DNA of 64,000 bases from Lichenostomus cassidix (GCA_008360975.2 CM039180.1:9019122-9083121), one strand, 5' to 3'; positions 40,853-52,954 are shown, counted from the stretch's first letter. Numbers and translations are program-made. Notes: generated by a model from the sequence alone, not told the origin.

Positions 40853-42549
40853 GTCCCTTAATAATGCATGTGTACTGTCTGCCAGGTTCCCTTGTGTCCA
40901 GATTGAAGTTCTCTTTCTCAAATTCCCTTGAGGTTTCTCTGGCCTTTGCTTTTGTACCTGCTTTCTGCCAGTCTTCATGGTCTGTTTCTTCTCTTCATCT
41001 ATTCCATTTATTTTTACCATGTGGCTTCTCTATTTTGTATTTGTTTTTAGTCCTTTCAGCTAAACCATTCACTTTTTATAGTCAGAATTTTCCTAAAATC
41101 AAACTTTTTCTCTGGCATTTTTTTCCATTTGGAGAACTATCACTCAGAAATTACTGTTATGAAATACTTTTGCCCAATCAGAATTGGTCATCTCAGTAGG
41201 ATTTTTGTTTATTTTTGAAATTTAAAAAAGAGTGTATTGAAAGAATATTGCAAGCTGTAAAGTCAAGCACTTAAAAACTGGATATGTAGGACTTTAGGTG
41301 ACAAGTGTGACCTTCTTTTACACTTTTCATCCTTCCCAAGGAAAAGGTGTTTAATTACGTAACAACTTTCTGAGTGTGTTTTTTTCCCACCCCACAGGAA
41401 TAGTTACAATATTTTTTCTTTTTAATTTTGGATATTTGACCCAGTTCATTACTTACTGTATATGGAAAAAAATATAGAGTGAACACAAAGCTATCAAATT
41501 TTTCTTGCAGTATGACATAAAGATTAAAGTGAAAACCTCAGCTAGGCTAATTAGAGAAACATCAGACTTTCAGCATTCAGTGTACTTAATGTAAGATGGC
41601 ACTTCAGAGCTCCCAAATGGGGTAAAGCAATATAAGTCACAGTCTTATGTCAGTCTTAGAGTTTTAGACCCCATCTTTCAGTAGCTTTCAATGGCCTGAG
41701 AACTGAGATTCCTTCAGCTGCCAAGATAAGTCTAAAATATTTTATGTGAGAAAAAAAAAATTATCTAGGACAGTTATCTCATGCTATGCTGTAATTAACT
41801 GTGCCTGAGCCTGTGTTGTGCAGCAGAGTTCATCCATGCAGGAGCTTCTGTCCTTGCCATTACAAATATTTTACCCTCTAAGATGCAGTGGTGAAGTTTG
41901 CAGTATGTACAGATGCCCTGTTTTGCCTTGGAATGGTTTGCGGATGACCCAGGTGAAACCAACTCCAAAAACTGGTCAAACAACCTCCCAGGGTGCACAA
42001 GTGCAGTCCAGGGACTGTACTCTGGACCAGGTTTCATTTAGGCAATGGTAACCATCTGTGGTGGTGTCTGTGAGTCCCTTTAAATATCCATTCTGAGGTG
42101 GTTTTGTGTTGGTTATAAAGAAGTATCCTGAGAGGGGTGGCCTATAATGATTACACTGCACCCTATGAGGGGAAGCCATGTCCCAGTTCTAAAATACATA
42201 TTCAGTGCAAGGATTATGCTGCAGCTATGGTTTGTATAAATTTTTCATGGTGAAGTGTGACCTTTATTTTCTTGCCAGGCATCTCATGACTTTAATACAA
42301 TAACCTGTGACAGATTGTTTGAACTGAAGAGCCCCGGAGCCCTGCTGTAGGTGAAAAGTGGATGCTCCTTACTTACAGTGAAGCATGTCAAACGAGGGAA
42401 CAAAGACAGATCTTTTAAAAATATCTAAAACAAAGCAAAGGAAGCAAACAAAGGCAACCTATGAATAAAAATGTGCAGCAAATCAGGGGTATAGAGTTAG
42501 GAACCCATTTTGTATAGAACCATTTTGCCGTGCATTGTTTGGTGGATAA
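40853..42549 (+). other. PCLO: PCLO intron, anonymous segment
   Basis: AT-rich in its first half. A GC-richer patch at about 41800-42180 has short open frames on both strands that match nothing I recognise and may be an old, unidentified repeat. No exon signal was found. Confidence 0.6.
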
Positions 42550-43304
42550 GTGGTTGTCTGGATGGTTGCAGCCAGAATGTGGTGGTGGTCAATGACTCAG
42601 TATCTGCATGGGCATGAACACTCACAGCCCAGAAAGCCAACCCCATCCTTAGTCACATCACCAGCAGCATGCCAGCAGGTGAGGAAGGGGATGCTGCCCC
42701 TCTATTCTGCTCTTGTGAGAGCCCACCTTGGGTTCTGCACCCAGCTCTGATCAGCAGAGAAAGGATATGGACCTGTTGGAGCAAGTCCAGAGGAGTGCCA
42801 CAAAAATGATCAGAGAGATAGAACAGCTTTCAGGTAAAGACAGGCTGAGAGAGTTGGAGTTGTTCAGCCTGGAGAAGAGAAAGTTCTTATATGTAACTCT
42901 TATAAGGTAGTTTTTCAGTACCTAAAGAGGAGAGGGATCATAAGGAGTAGGGCAACAAACTTTTTGATAGAGCCTGTTGTGATAGGACCAGGGGTAATGG
43001 TTTTAAGATAAAAAAATGTTTTAAACTAAGGGATAATGAATTTAAATGAAATCTACCCTCTTTTAAACTAAAAGAGCATTAATTTAGACTACATATAAGG
43101 AAGTAAGTTTTCACAATGGGGGCAGTGAAACACTGGAACAGATTGCCTGGAGAAGGACCCCATCTCTGGATCCATTCAGGGTCAGGTTGGATGGGACGCT
43201 GAGAGGCATGATCTAGTTCAAGGGGTCCTTGCTCATTGAAGAGAGGGTTGGATGAGATGACATTTAAATGTCCCTTCCAACCCAAAACATTCTGTGGTTC
43301 TATC
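42550..43304 (+). mobile_element. CR1 LINE 3' end, plus strand (same orientation as PCLO)
   Basis: This is the best-preserved CR1 copy in the window and the only one in sense orientation. It opens with a GGTGGTGGTCAATGACTCA motif at about 42580, passes through the end of ORF2, and ends with CCCTTCCAACCCAAAACATT then CTGTGGTTCTATC at 43304. This is the canonical CR1 3' terminus, and unlike L1 it has no poly-A tail. The stretch around 42990-43080 is AT-rich and poorly matched. Truncation of the 5' end is typical of CR1 retrotransposition. Confidence 0.93.
42640..42909 (+). pseudogene. CR1 ORF2 C-terminal remnant, frameshifted
   Basis: Two overlapping frames together carry the C-terminal end of the CR1 reverse-transcriptase polyprotein. 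LYSALVRAHLGFC is read in the first frame (ending with a stop near 42750). KDMDLLEQVQRSATKMI and then RLRELELFSLEKRK are read in another frame from about 42765, ending with a stop at 42908-42910. The shift between frames near 42735-42760, the lack of upstream catalytic domains and the in-frame stops show it is dead. It is part of the surrounding CR1 copy. Confidence 0.85.
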
Positions 43305-45900
43305 TAAAGGTACCTGCTTTTAGTGGTTCTGAATTCATGCACATAATGAATGAATTGAGTCCAGCGCCTTTCACTCTGCTAGCCATGCTACATTTCCTGT
43401 CTTAGGCTATATCACCTCTGCTGATGCTTTCTCTTTGCTTTCTCAAAGGTGTAAAGAAAGGTGTAAAACAGCTGTCTGCTTTCTGCTAAATAGTAAATAC
43501 TTGATACTGACTCATCTTCACTGATTTATCAAGAGAATATCTTCACTCCTTGCCTCTGCCCACCTGTTATGTGGTTGAATGCAAGAGGCATTGTGGGCAG
43601 CTCACAGAGGAAATCTGCATGGGTCATTTCACAAATGAACACATCCTATTTTGTCAGATATAATGCTATAATTAGCTGCTTCTACACTTTGTGTTCTTTT
43701 CACCCTCTGATTATTTTTCTTAGCAATTACTCAATGTTGTGAAAGCTTTAAAAGCAATGTATGTCTAGCTGACTAAAAAAGAATTAGAATAGAGCGAGAT
43801 GCATGTGTTTTTGGGAAAGAGGAAGAAGCCATTTGAATGCAATTTTAGTAGTGGTAAAGCAGACCCATACCTCTGATTTCTAACAGAATACATAAAGAAA
43901 TGGGATTCGTAGCAGTTAAAGGAATTAAATGCTTTGGTTTAATACCTGGAATAAGTTACAGAATACAGGAATAAAATGGTGGTTAGATGTAGTGAGAAGG
44001 TGTCCCTGCTGCCAAAAAGAACTGCTGAAGAACATAATGGGAGCTGTACAGGGATGGGGCTAATGAGAAGGAGGCATAGCATTTCTGATGTTGGCGAGGA
44101 CTACAGAGGGGAGGGTTTGTTGTTCTTGTAGGAATGGAGAGCTATGACCTGAGTATTGTATTTGCTTCGAGTTCTGCATATTAAGAGGAATTGGAGGGTC
44201 CTGGTTGTCTCATTACATCTTCTGACACTGAAGTTCTGGCTCAGATTATGGGTTTTGCTATAAATTATGCCTGATAATTACGTTCCAGAGGGATGTAACG
44301 GCTGTTAGTTATAGTATGTTGTGTTTTGGCTGTCATGTCAGTACATTCTGAAGTACATCAGCATATTGCCTATTTTTGACTTGACAATAGGAGCATAGAA
44401 ATTCACTATGTCATCTTCATTAAACAGAACATGTTCCCGGAGGATGATCCACCTAGTATTCTGGAGTCAGTTTCTTTTCTTCTGCTATTTTTTTTTTTTC
44501 TATTTTACATCCAGATTTCAGGAATCCCTTTTGAAATATTTAATACTGGATTTTAAGTGGCTTTGAAAGTGTCCTTGAAAAATTAGTTTCTCTGTAAAGA
44601 AGGGGAAGTATTTGGGTTGTGCTGTTCTGTGACACAACAGAGAGACCTTATACATCACGACAAAATGTGACTTTGGTCAAGAGAAAACATTTGGTGTGTC
44701 AGCCTGAGTATCTGTGGATGGACATGGCTCTCTAGACAATCAAGGAAATTGTCTTGCTGTTTGTGGGGAGGGCTGCTTACCTGACCTCTCCTGATTGTAC
44801 CACAGGGTGATACAGGTTGCAAGGGACCTTTGCTTGAACATTTAGAAGACAGTTTCACAAAGTTGTTTGCTTACAGTCACCATAAAGGAGTTTTTACTCA
44901 ATGTTTTTCTAGGATGTAGAGATAGAAATACTTGGTCATAGATATTGCTAGCCACTTCTTGAAAAGGTACCTCAGATTTACCAATAATTTGCTGAAAATT
45001 ACTGCGTGACAACCAAACCCCTGGAATTTCCCTGTGTTGTAGAAACAATATAGTCCTAATCACTAGACCACAAAGGACATAGCTACAGGAACATATACAA
45101 ATAGATACCAGTTGTACTGTCTCATTTCCTGAGCTGTCCAGAGAGAGATAAGACACCTCCAGACTTGAAGCCAAGTATTCATCTTAAGTGCTTCTCCAAG
45201 CTTGAGAAAGTTTGACCTATTTCCCTGCTGGGACATCCTGGAATAATGACGTTGCTCTGTACATCTGAACCAAAGCTATGTCATGCTCATTGCACAGATC
45301 TGTTAGCCCCTTGTCATGCTATCTTGAATACTCATATGTTTATTTAGACCTAAAATATATTACTCTCGTTTTTCTGCTGCTTATGGCAAAGTGTTCTTGC
45401 TTCCTAAAGCCTAGAATTAGGTATTTGACTGTAGGATTTTAGGAAAACCTAGCTTGATCTGGTGCCTTCTTTAAGCAGCTTTATCTTTTCCTGTGGGCTG
45501 CTGTGAATCTTACTCCTAAGATTTCCATGCAGTGCTGTGTGGCAGTAGCCTTAATTCTGTACCATGAAACTCCATTTTTTAAAAGACTCTTTCAATGATT
45601 AACACTTCTTTGTTGTTAATATCTTCCATTCATTAAATAGATAACTTGTTTTGAACACTGCTATCACTTTTCCTCTAGTGATAAACACTACTTTCACTTG
45701 TGCTGTAACTGAATAATGATTTCTTTGAAAGTGTGATTAAAGCACTGCCTTCTTCATAATCACACTTTGTTTAATATGATAAACTTGATTCAATGAATAG
45801 CTGTCTGACCCACACAACAGTAATGGATATTTGATTTTATGACTTTTTCTCAGTAAAGACAGAAGCAATATCTCTTATAAAGTTCTGCATGTGAATGCAT
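43305..45900 (+). other. PCLO: PCLO intron, anonymous segment
   Basis: Intron with no exon recognised. It contains a 12-bp perfect inverted repeat at 45728-45768 and a T tract at about 44489-44500. Confidence 0.7.
45728..45768. repeat. Perfect 12-bp inverted repeat (hairpin)
   Basis: AAAGTGTGATTA at 45728-45739 pairs exactly with TAATCACACTTT at 45757-45768 across a 17-base loop. Pairing does not extend outward convincingly, so the stem is shorter than a typical microRNA precursor. Confidence 0.9.
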
Positions 45901-46045
45901 CAGGTTGGAAGGCAATTCAAGAAGTTTCACTGTCCACCCTCCTGCTTAGAGCAGGATCAGTTCTCAGGTCAGACCAGGTTATTCATGGCTTTATCCAGCC
46001 TTTTCTGGAAAACTGCCAAGGCCTGCATAACCTTTGGTTGCAGCT
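45901..46045 (-). mobile_element. Short CR1 LINE 3' fragment, minus strand
   Basis: The + strand begins CAGGTTGGAAGGCAATTCAA. It then has CCACCCTCCTGCTTAGAGCAG followed by GATCAG, and a CCAGCCTTTTCTGGAAAACT segment, ending with GCCTGCATAACC. This is the antisense order of the last ~150 bases of CR1. The copy is short and diverged. Confidence 0.72.
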
Positions 46046-46967
46046 GATTGCATCTTAAAAAGAGAAATGTCAGAGATTGAAAAAGGAAAGAAAATAAATT
46101 TTAAAAAGGAGAGTGTTGATAAAGCAGATGTTGTAAACCAGATGTCTTTTTAAGCATTTCTTTATGACCACTTAAGTTCTTGACTATTGAGTGTTTGCTT
46201 CTTCTCATTCAGTGTTTCGAGTACACTTACTGGCACTGCTTATATTCTAAGGAGATGTTAGGAATCATTGAAGGTAAAACTTCATTGGCTTAAATTAATT
46301 GCCTGTTTCCTGGCCTTGAGAATCTGAAAATCAGTGAAAAGTTCCATTGTGTGCTTGCCTGATGAGAAGGTGAAGTGGAGTGTAAACACCTGCCAATGTT
46401 ATTCTGTGCAGTTTGCTTAGACTTGGTCTCAACTTTTCTCTTACACCAGTCTTTGTCAATGCATTCTTATGTAACCTCTGTCTGCTTAAGTGCTGTCCAG
46501 AGAAAATGTGAAAATTGACACTCCTCTTATTCACAATAAAGAGTGTGAGATGCTTGGAAGTCATACCAATAAGCCTTCAGAGGAGCACTTTCCTGTTGAA
46601 CTGCACTATTATCTATGCATCCGTTCCACAGTCTGGCTCTGAGTTCTGAGGAAGTGTTAATGAGCTTGAGTTGTAGGAGAGCAATTGTCTGCTCTTCACG
46701 GGAAAGGAAATGGAGTCTTTGATCCTAATTGCAAATATAAATTGCCCATCCTAAAAGCTAAAATGTCAGAAAGCTTGTTTTAATTTATTTCGGAGCAACA
46801 GAGATGCTTCTTTGAGACATGATCAAGGACAAAAATCTCTGCCGTTTGTTTGCTTATCTTAGTATGAAAGACTATATTACTGTGTGTGAATTAAAAAAGA
46901 GGGATCTTAATGGAAATGATGCTCAGCTAACTCCATAAAATTTGGTAGCTAATAGATGATCTATGCA

Positions 46968-46999
46968 TTCCTTCCTCCCTCCCTCCCTCCCTGCCTGCC
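46968..46999. repeat. CCTT/CCCT tetranucleotide repeat
   Basis: TTCCTTCCTCCCTCCCTCCC and the following CTCCCTGCCTGCC form a pure pyrimidine tetranucleotide run that decays at its 3' end. Confidence 0.92.
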
Positions 47000-48665
47000 A
47001 TAAAGGGTAACAATAGAATCATGTTATGATGATCTCTTCCTTATATAATCCCAGGAAAAATTGTCCATTTTCAGGAGTCATCTCTTGTTGGTACTGGTCT
47101 GGCAAAACAGTGAGTTGACAGTAAAGTGCTTGCCTTATGGAGTAATTAGTGAATTCTGTCATTAATCAGCTTTTCTTGCTGGCCTTAGTTTTTTGTGAGT
47201 CTCTGATATTTCTGGTATAGATATGCTTTTAGGGATATATTGAAAGGGGCCATTTTATATCTTTCAAGACAGATGTGCTTCTTGGTCTTGTAATTCCTTT
47301 TTGAAATTTACCAGATAGCATCAGATTTAAACTCATGTTGAGACTTTGTACTATGCTGAAGCATATATGATTGATTAAATCCTTTGATATTTGGTTCAAA
47401 ATGAGGTTTTAGTTAAGTTCCTTGTTTAGAGCATTGCAAACAACCTGTTAAAATGTCCTGAGAAGTATGACTGCATGCGGAAGACCTGACAATAATTGCA
47501 ACTTTCTCTTTTGCTCTATTTTTATGGATTCAAACATGCAAAATATGGCCCTAATGCATTCTTGTTTTATTCATTTTAGATAAAAATTCTAGCTGGGAAT
47601 TTAGGACAATTATTTTTTGTAGCAGAAGTAAAATTAACTCCTGGAACAGGTGCCATATGAATGTGATTATTTTAAATAAGAGATTTGCCATAGTGGCTGG
47701 TCAGCTTCTCTTCATATAGGTAGTTCCATTTTTTTTCCCTGTCATTTTCAGGGAAGGTGAGAGGGAAGCAGAGTCTGCTTTATAGGCCCTGATTAGCAGC
47801 ACTCTTAGAAAAGCCATGATCACAGTATTTAGGAGTGGGAGAAGCTTGTCTTGTCTATGAGAAATTTAAGTGCATGTCTAGGAAACCAGATAACAGGAAA
47901 AAAAACCTACAGAAGAGTGACTCTTGTCATTGTAAATTATTTTGTATATGACTTTTCAGTAAATATGTTTTTGTAAATAACACATTTATTACCTTTCTTA
48001 ATTATATTCACAAAAGCAGATTCAGGTATTATTCAAGCTTTGTGTAGAAATTTTTTTTCCCAAATCACACCTAACTCTTCAAACACTTTAATGAAATGGG
48101 ATTAAAAATAGGAATTGATAATTTGCAAAATGTAAATCTATCCTTGTGAAAGATTAAACAATTTAAGAGAAGCAAGTACAAATGACAAGTTATAGTAGGA
48201 GTCTCTGATTTGTGAGGGAAGAGAACGTAAGGGTAGATTTAGTTAAACTATATAGTGAAACTGTAGTCCTTAAAGATGCTGTGGCTGCAAAAATAAATAA
48301 CCCTTAAAATGGAAATGATTTGGCCCCCACAAAATACTGGATTTCAAATTCTTTACCTGTGGGTGGTTCCATTGGAATTACTCACCAGAGTATCTTCTCA
48401 GCAGCTGTAAATAGAGAGAAGTGTCTTGGTCAGAGTGAAACAAAATTGTGTGTAATTTCCTATGTGCATATTGGCTCTAAAATTTTGGATGTAAAAATTT
48501 TGCGTTTGGAGGTGCTTATAACATTGGAAGCCACTTTGAAAAGTAAACAGTTCCACAACAATATAAATTCTGTTTAAGAAACTAAAACATCTCTGAATTA
48601 GTTTATATATTAAGCAGTTAAATCCTACTTGGACTATTAAATCTTTATTATGTCAATTTAATGCT

Positions 48666-48721
48666 AGTCTTTCAAGCTTGTATTAAAATTGAAAAAAAAA
48701 AAAAAAAAGTCTTTCAAACTT
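48666..48721 (+). repeat. Poly-A tract bounded by a 14-base direct repeat
   Basis: AGTCTTTCAAGCTT at 48666-48679 recurs as AGTCTTTCAAACTT at 48708-48721, with one mismatch. Between them lie 12 bases and a run of 17 A (48692-48708). This is the layout expected of a target-site duplication around a tiny poly-A-tailed insertion. A replication-slippage duplication next to an A tract would look similar. Confidence 0.6.
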
Positions 48722-49633
48722 CTAGAGTTCTATTAGCACTGCTTTCTGGAAAGTTAGTCCTCTTGCACCTTGTCCACACACACTGTGAAATGATAAATTG
48801 ACTGCTGCTGGAGCCTGTTCACTTGCTCTCTGTTTAATCAGTTGTACCTGTATGACATGAATGCAAAGTAGATGTAAAGTGCTATCAAGTCAGTGGATTT
48901 TTCCAATATGCTTCCATTCTTTACATAGCATAAAGCAGTGAAGAGTCCAGTCTATTAAATTTTCCTCAGTGATTTTATTTCTCTTAACATCTTTTACTCA
49001 TGAATTCTTGTGTCTGCTTTCTGAAAACATTGGTTCCTCCACAGAATGTCTTGTTTTGTAATGCCTGTTTTGGTCTTGCATAGCGCATTCATTTAGCTTT
49101 CATCATTCAGTTTTCAGACTACTTACCTGATTAAAGTTTGCAATGTATAACTATAGATATTTTCAAGAGAAGAGATTCAGGATAACATAATTTTTAAGGT
49201 TGTAATTAATGGGCTAATCTCTCATCCTTGCATCAAGAAAGAGGATTTGCAACAAGGGAATCTCTAAGTCCTGAATATGTTGCAATCCTCTGAGCAACTC
49301 TAGTATCTTGACCAGTGATAGTGCCAGCCTTTTAAAATTGCTATGAGTGATTTATCTGAAATATGTGAAAATTGAAGTGTTGTGGTTTGGTTTTTTTGTT
49401 TTCCTTTTTTTTTTTAATTTTAAGAACTCTTATAATACAAAATAGATCAGAAGCTCTGGAACAGTTCCTTATATAACTTGTCTTCTATGCGGAACCAGTT
49501 GGTCTTGCAATCCATAAGTCATCATGGACCTCTCTAAAATACAAACCTCAAAAATCACTATTTAGGAGATTTTCATTCTCTGCATATTTATAAACATAAA
49601 ACATAAAAGCCAAAACTGGTGGGGGCTTCTTTC

Positions 49634-49653
49634 TTTTTTTTTTTTTTTTTTTT
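49634..49653. repeat. poly-T tract
   Basis: Twenty consecutive T residues preceded by CTTCTTTC. No associated retroposon body was recognised. Confidence 0.92.
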
Positions 49654-49684
49654 GGTCCTCTTTATTTAAGTATGTGGCCTTGTA

Positions 49685-49709
49685 ATAATGTGTTGCAAAA
49701 ACACATTAT
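49685..49709. repeat. Perfect 10-bp inverted repeat (hairpin)
   Basis: ATAATGTGTT at 49685-49694 pairs with AACACATTAT at 49700-49709 across a 5-base loop. No run of T follows, and no function is evident. Confidence 0.88.
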
Positions 49710-49861
49710 GATGGCTCAACTATTTCTGGGCTAACATGTCCAAATTTACATCAGAAATATCTGGCTCAGAAACACACATCCTAGATAAGACTTCACTGAC
49801 TTTTTTTCTTCAGCTGTGTGGATTCAGAAATATTTGTGTCATAATGAAATTCACCACTTAA

Positions 49862-50262
49862 AATCACGGGATAAATTGTTTTGAATGGAACCTCAGATTT
49901 TCACCTAGTCCAGCCTCTTGCTTAAAGCAGGGTCAGCCTTGGAATCAGACCAGGCTGTTAAAGGCTTTATGCAGTTGGTTTGGAACACCTTCAAACAGAC
50001 ACTCTCTTTTAGGACAATCTGTGCCACTCCCTGGCAGTCTTAAGGAAAAGGTTTCTCCCTACATTCATTCTGAACCTCTCCTGTTTCACCTTATGCCTAT
50101 TGCTCCTCACTTTCTCACCAGGCCTTGCTGTGAGGAGCCTAGAAGCATTTTCCCAATAATTTCCCCATAGGCCTTTGGGAACTGCTGTTTGCTTCCCCAG
50201 AAGCAGCCTCTGCTGCAGGTGGAACAAGCCCTGTCCATCAGCAGCTTCTCATGGGTCAGCAC
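49862..50262 (-). mobile_element. CR1 LINE 3' fragment, minus strand
   Basis: On the + strand the order is a degraded 3' terminus (AATCACGGGATAAATTG, then GGAACCTCAGATTTTC), CTAGTCCAGCCTCTTGCTTA, AAAGCAGGGTCAGCC, then CATTCATTCTGAACCTCTCC and TTCACCTTATGCCTATTGCT, finally GGAACAAGCCCTGTCCATCA near 50220. This matches the antisense of the CR1 3' end. It is non-coding and diverged. Confidence 0.85.
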
Positions 50263-50452
50263 TGATTTGCTTGTAGACCCCACTGAAGGGAAGGTGGAAG
50301 ATTCTAATCTAAACTATATATTAGTGAATGCAGAGGTGATGAACCTCATCAGATTCCATAAACAGAAATGAGTGGGGATCTTGGTTCAGCATGAAGAAAG
50401 GAAGACTACTAATGCCTGAGGTATAATAGACTTGAGGTTGGGCTTCCTATGC

Positions 50453-50790
50453 AGAACCACAGAAACACAGAACCATTTAGGCTGGGAAAGACCTCTGAGC
50501 TCATCAAAACCAACTGTTACCTCATCTCTGCCAAGTTCTCCTCTAGCCCATGTCCCCAGCTGCCATGTCTACTGTCTTTTAAATAACTTCCAGGGATAGT
50601 GACCCAACCACTTCCCTGTACAACCTGTTCCAATGCTTGACAACTCTTTTGCTGAAGAAATCTTTTGCAATATCCAATACCCTGGTGTAACCTGAGTCCA
50701 TTTCCTCTTGCCCTGGCACTTCTTACAGGGGAGATGGGATCAACCCCACCTTGCTACAACCTCCTTTCTGGTTGTTGTACTACCTGTAGA
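50453..50790 (-). mobile_element. CR1 LINE 3' fragment, different subfamily, minus strand
   Basis: The + strand begins ACCACAGAAACACAGAACCA and TTTAGGCTGGGAAAGACCTC, then ACTGTCTTTTAAATAACTTC, CTGTTCCAATGCTTGACAAC, and CTACAACCTCCTTTCTGG followed by TTGTTGTA near 50779. This is a distinct CR1 subfamily pattern from the copy 190 bases upstream, and it is less diverged. Only about the last 340 bases of the element are present. Confidence 0.9.
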
Positions 50791-52954
50791 AGAAGTTTGG
50801 TCCGTAAACTTCAGTACAAATTTCTAAAATTGTCAGTAAAATATCCCAACCAAAGCACAAAATCTGTAGCCGTTAAAAACCCATTGGTATTGATAATGGA
50901 AGATTTGTTTATATGATTGGAGTATTTTGAAGGAATTTCACTTAATAATTTAAGTTGTATTTTTGCCTGTTCATTTTGATATAAGTACTGAAAGCTCTAT
51001 CTTACTAATTTTCTGCATTACTGTTTTCCACAATATTTTCACATATTTTCGCAATATTTTCCACAAATATTTCCACAATAGCAGTTACACAGTCTTCTGT
51101 ATTCTTTACCTGATTTTTTTAAAAATTTTGTTTAGGTTTTGCCTTAGATTCCTTAAAATAATAATTTTTAACAAAAATAGCAAATCCTCTACTCAGAGAT
51201 CCTCCAGAAGATTCTCTTTAGAACTAATTATAGCTGTCTTTAAAGTCTCCTGGCTTCTACTGCCCAAAAGTAGTTTTTTACTGAAAGATAACAGTCTAAG
51301 CAAAATGCTCAGCTTCTTTTTACTGCATAACAGTAACACGATGTGACATTTCTGCATTGTATTATTATCAAGCTCTGAAAACTTACTAAATCACGTTCCA
51401 AGTGATCAATGGATCTATCCTTTGCAAACTAAAGCGCTCATCATTCATGGCACTCCTCCTTTGTTCTGGCAGAATAGAGGACACTTCTAATGCATCTTGT
51501 CAGGCCCTCATTTTCTTTATTTCCTAGGACGTGAACTTTACTTTTCCATAAGAAATTGGATAAGTAGGCATTAGGTAATAGCCAGATAGGTCTGTGTTTT
51601 GTTTTGCTTTGTTTTTTTTTCTTAGAAATAAAGATATTTTTTGAGGCAGAGGACAGTCAACCACAGACATTCCATTTGTTCAGAGAGTTTCTTCAATAGA
51701 ACTCCTTCATTTTAGAAATTACATAAAACTGAAAATGACATAAATGAACTTTCCATCATGGGGAATGGCGACAATAATCAGATGCTGGACTTGGTCCACG
51801 CTGTAAATAGCTCAAGCCAGTGTATTTCTGTGTCAATTCTTAACACATACAACAAGGGTAAAGTGGTTGCTGCACTTGCTTGCTGAAAACCACTTTCAAA
51901 TTTACTCAGATGCAGGAATGTAGAACAGATGATAATGGGAAGAGGCAAAATTTTGATTCCTTACTGTGATCCATGGATAACCTTATCCTTTTGGGTTTAG
52001 AGAAGTAACTTCAGAAAATATTTGATGTAATTTTTAGCCCCAAACAAGCAGTCTAATGCTCACATATTAATGTATGGCAGTTCACATGATATAAATTATG
52101 GAAGTGGTACTCCTCAGCTTTTTAAAACCTCAACATAAAAATGCACTTGGTTTTTGTTCATAATTCAACAGCAGAGAATTTCCCTAACTGTAAGGAGATG
52201 TGAGCCTGTTGTAGAAAAAAAGGAAAATCCATCCTGCTCCAAAACCAAATGAAACAATGTAAAATGAAAAATACATAAAATAGCAGACAGAATAGCTGTG
52301 TCTAATTCTGGAATAAAATATTTAATGTCAAAAAATAATTGCTATATAAGGATTAATATTAGGGAGTGTATAAGTAGGCAACATACCTTGAGAATCATAA
52401 GTTTGTATTATTTTGTTTGCAGTCTTAGAGTTTCAGGATTTGGGGTTTTTAATACGATGTAGTAAAAATAAAACCTTTCCCAGTGCACAAATATATGGGA
52501 ACGTCTGTTGTTCACTTGAAATGATGACTCGTCCTTCAGATCTGAGAATACACTGTGTAAAAGATGAAGGGAAGAAAAAGCTCACAGTTGTATTTGAAAC
52601 AGCTCATAATACTATGTTGCCACAAAAATAATTAAAAAAACAAAACAACCCAAAAACCTAAAAAAACCAAACAACACTTTTTTACCATATTGTCCTTTCT
52701 GCATTATTTCCTTCATTTCTCCCTCTCAAGCTTTGTTCTCCTGTCATTAGTGCTGAGATATTTAACTTGAAGTGTACTATTTCTGGATTTTACAAGGCTG
52801 GTAGAAAGATCTCATGTCTTAAAAATCATTCTTTCCTGTGTACCATTTGCAATCTGAAACAGGCTAACTTTTCATTTTAATACTGCCATAGGTACTGTCT
52901 TTCATAAATGCACATGTATTTTTTAAATGAGGTGGAATTCTGGGTAAACTGGCT
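50791..52954 (+). other. PCLO: PCLO intron, anonymous segment
   Basis: AT-rich intron. It includes a degenerate short-period repeat (51023-51080) and an A/C-rich low-complexity patch (about 52630-52678). No exon was found. Confidence 0.7.
51023..51080. repeat. Degenerate tandem repeat of TTTTCCACAATA-like units
   Basis: Four to five imperfect copies of a 10-12 base unit related to TTTTCCACAATA follow one another, with CACATATTTTCGCAATA-type variants. Confidence 0.75.

Larger units (their letters stand above)
46046..49861 (+). other. PCLO: PCLO intron, anonymous segment
   Basis: AT-rich intron. It contains a CCCT-type tetranucleotide repeat (46968-46999), a poly-A tract flanked by a 14-base direct repeat (48666-48721), a 20-T tract (49634-49653) and a perfect 10-bp hairpin (49685-49709). 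No exon was found. Confidence 0.7.

Noticed and set aside
40696..41199. 167-codon plus-strand open frame, the longest outside the exon
   Set aside because: Its start overlaps the possible old repeat and the rest is low-complexity Phe/Leu/Ser-rich translation of T-rich intron. No conserved family is apparent.
45728..45768. microRNA precursor at the 12-bp hairpin
   Set aside because: Pairing stops abruptly outside the 12 bases, too short for a Drosha/Dicer substrate of usual form.
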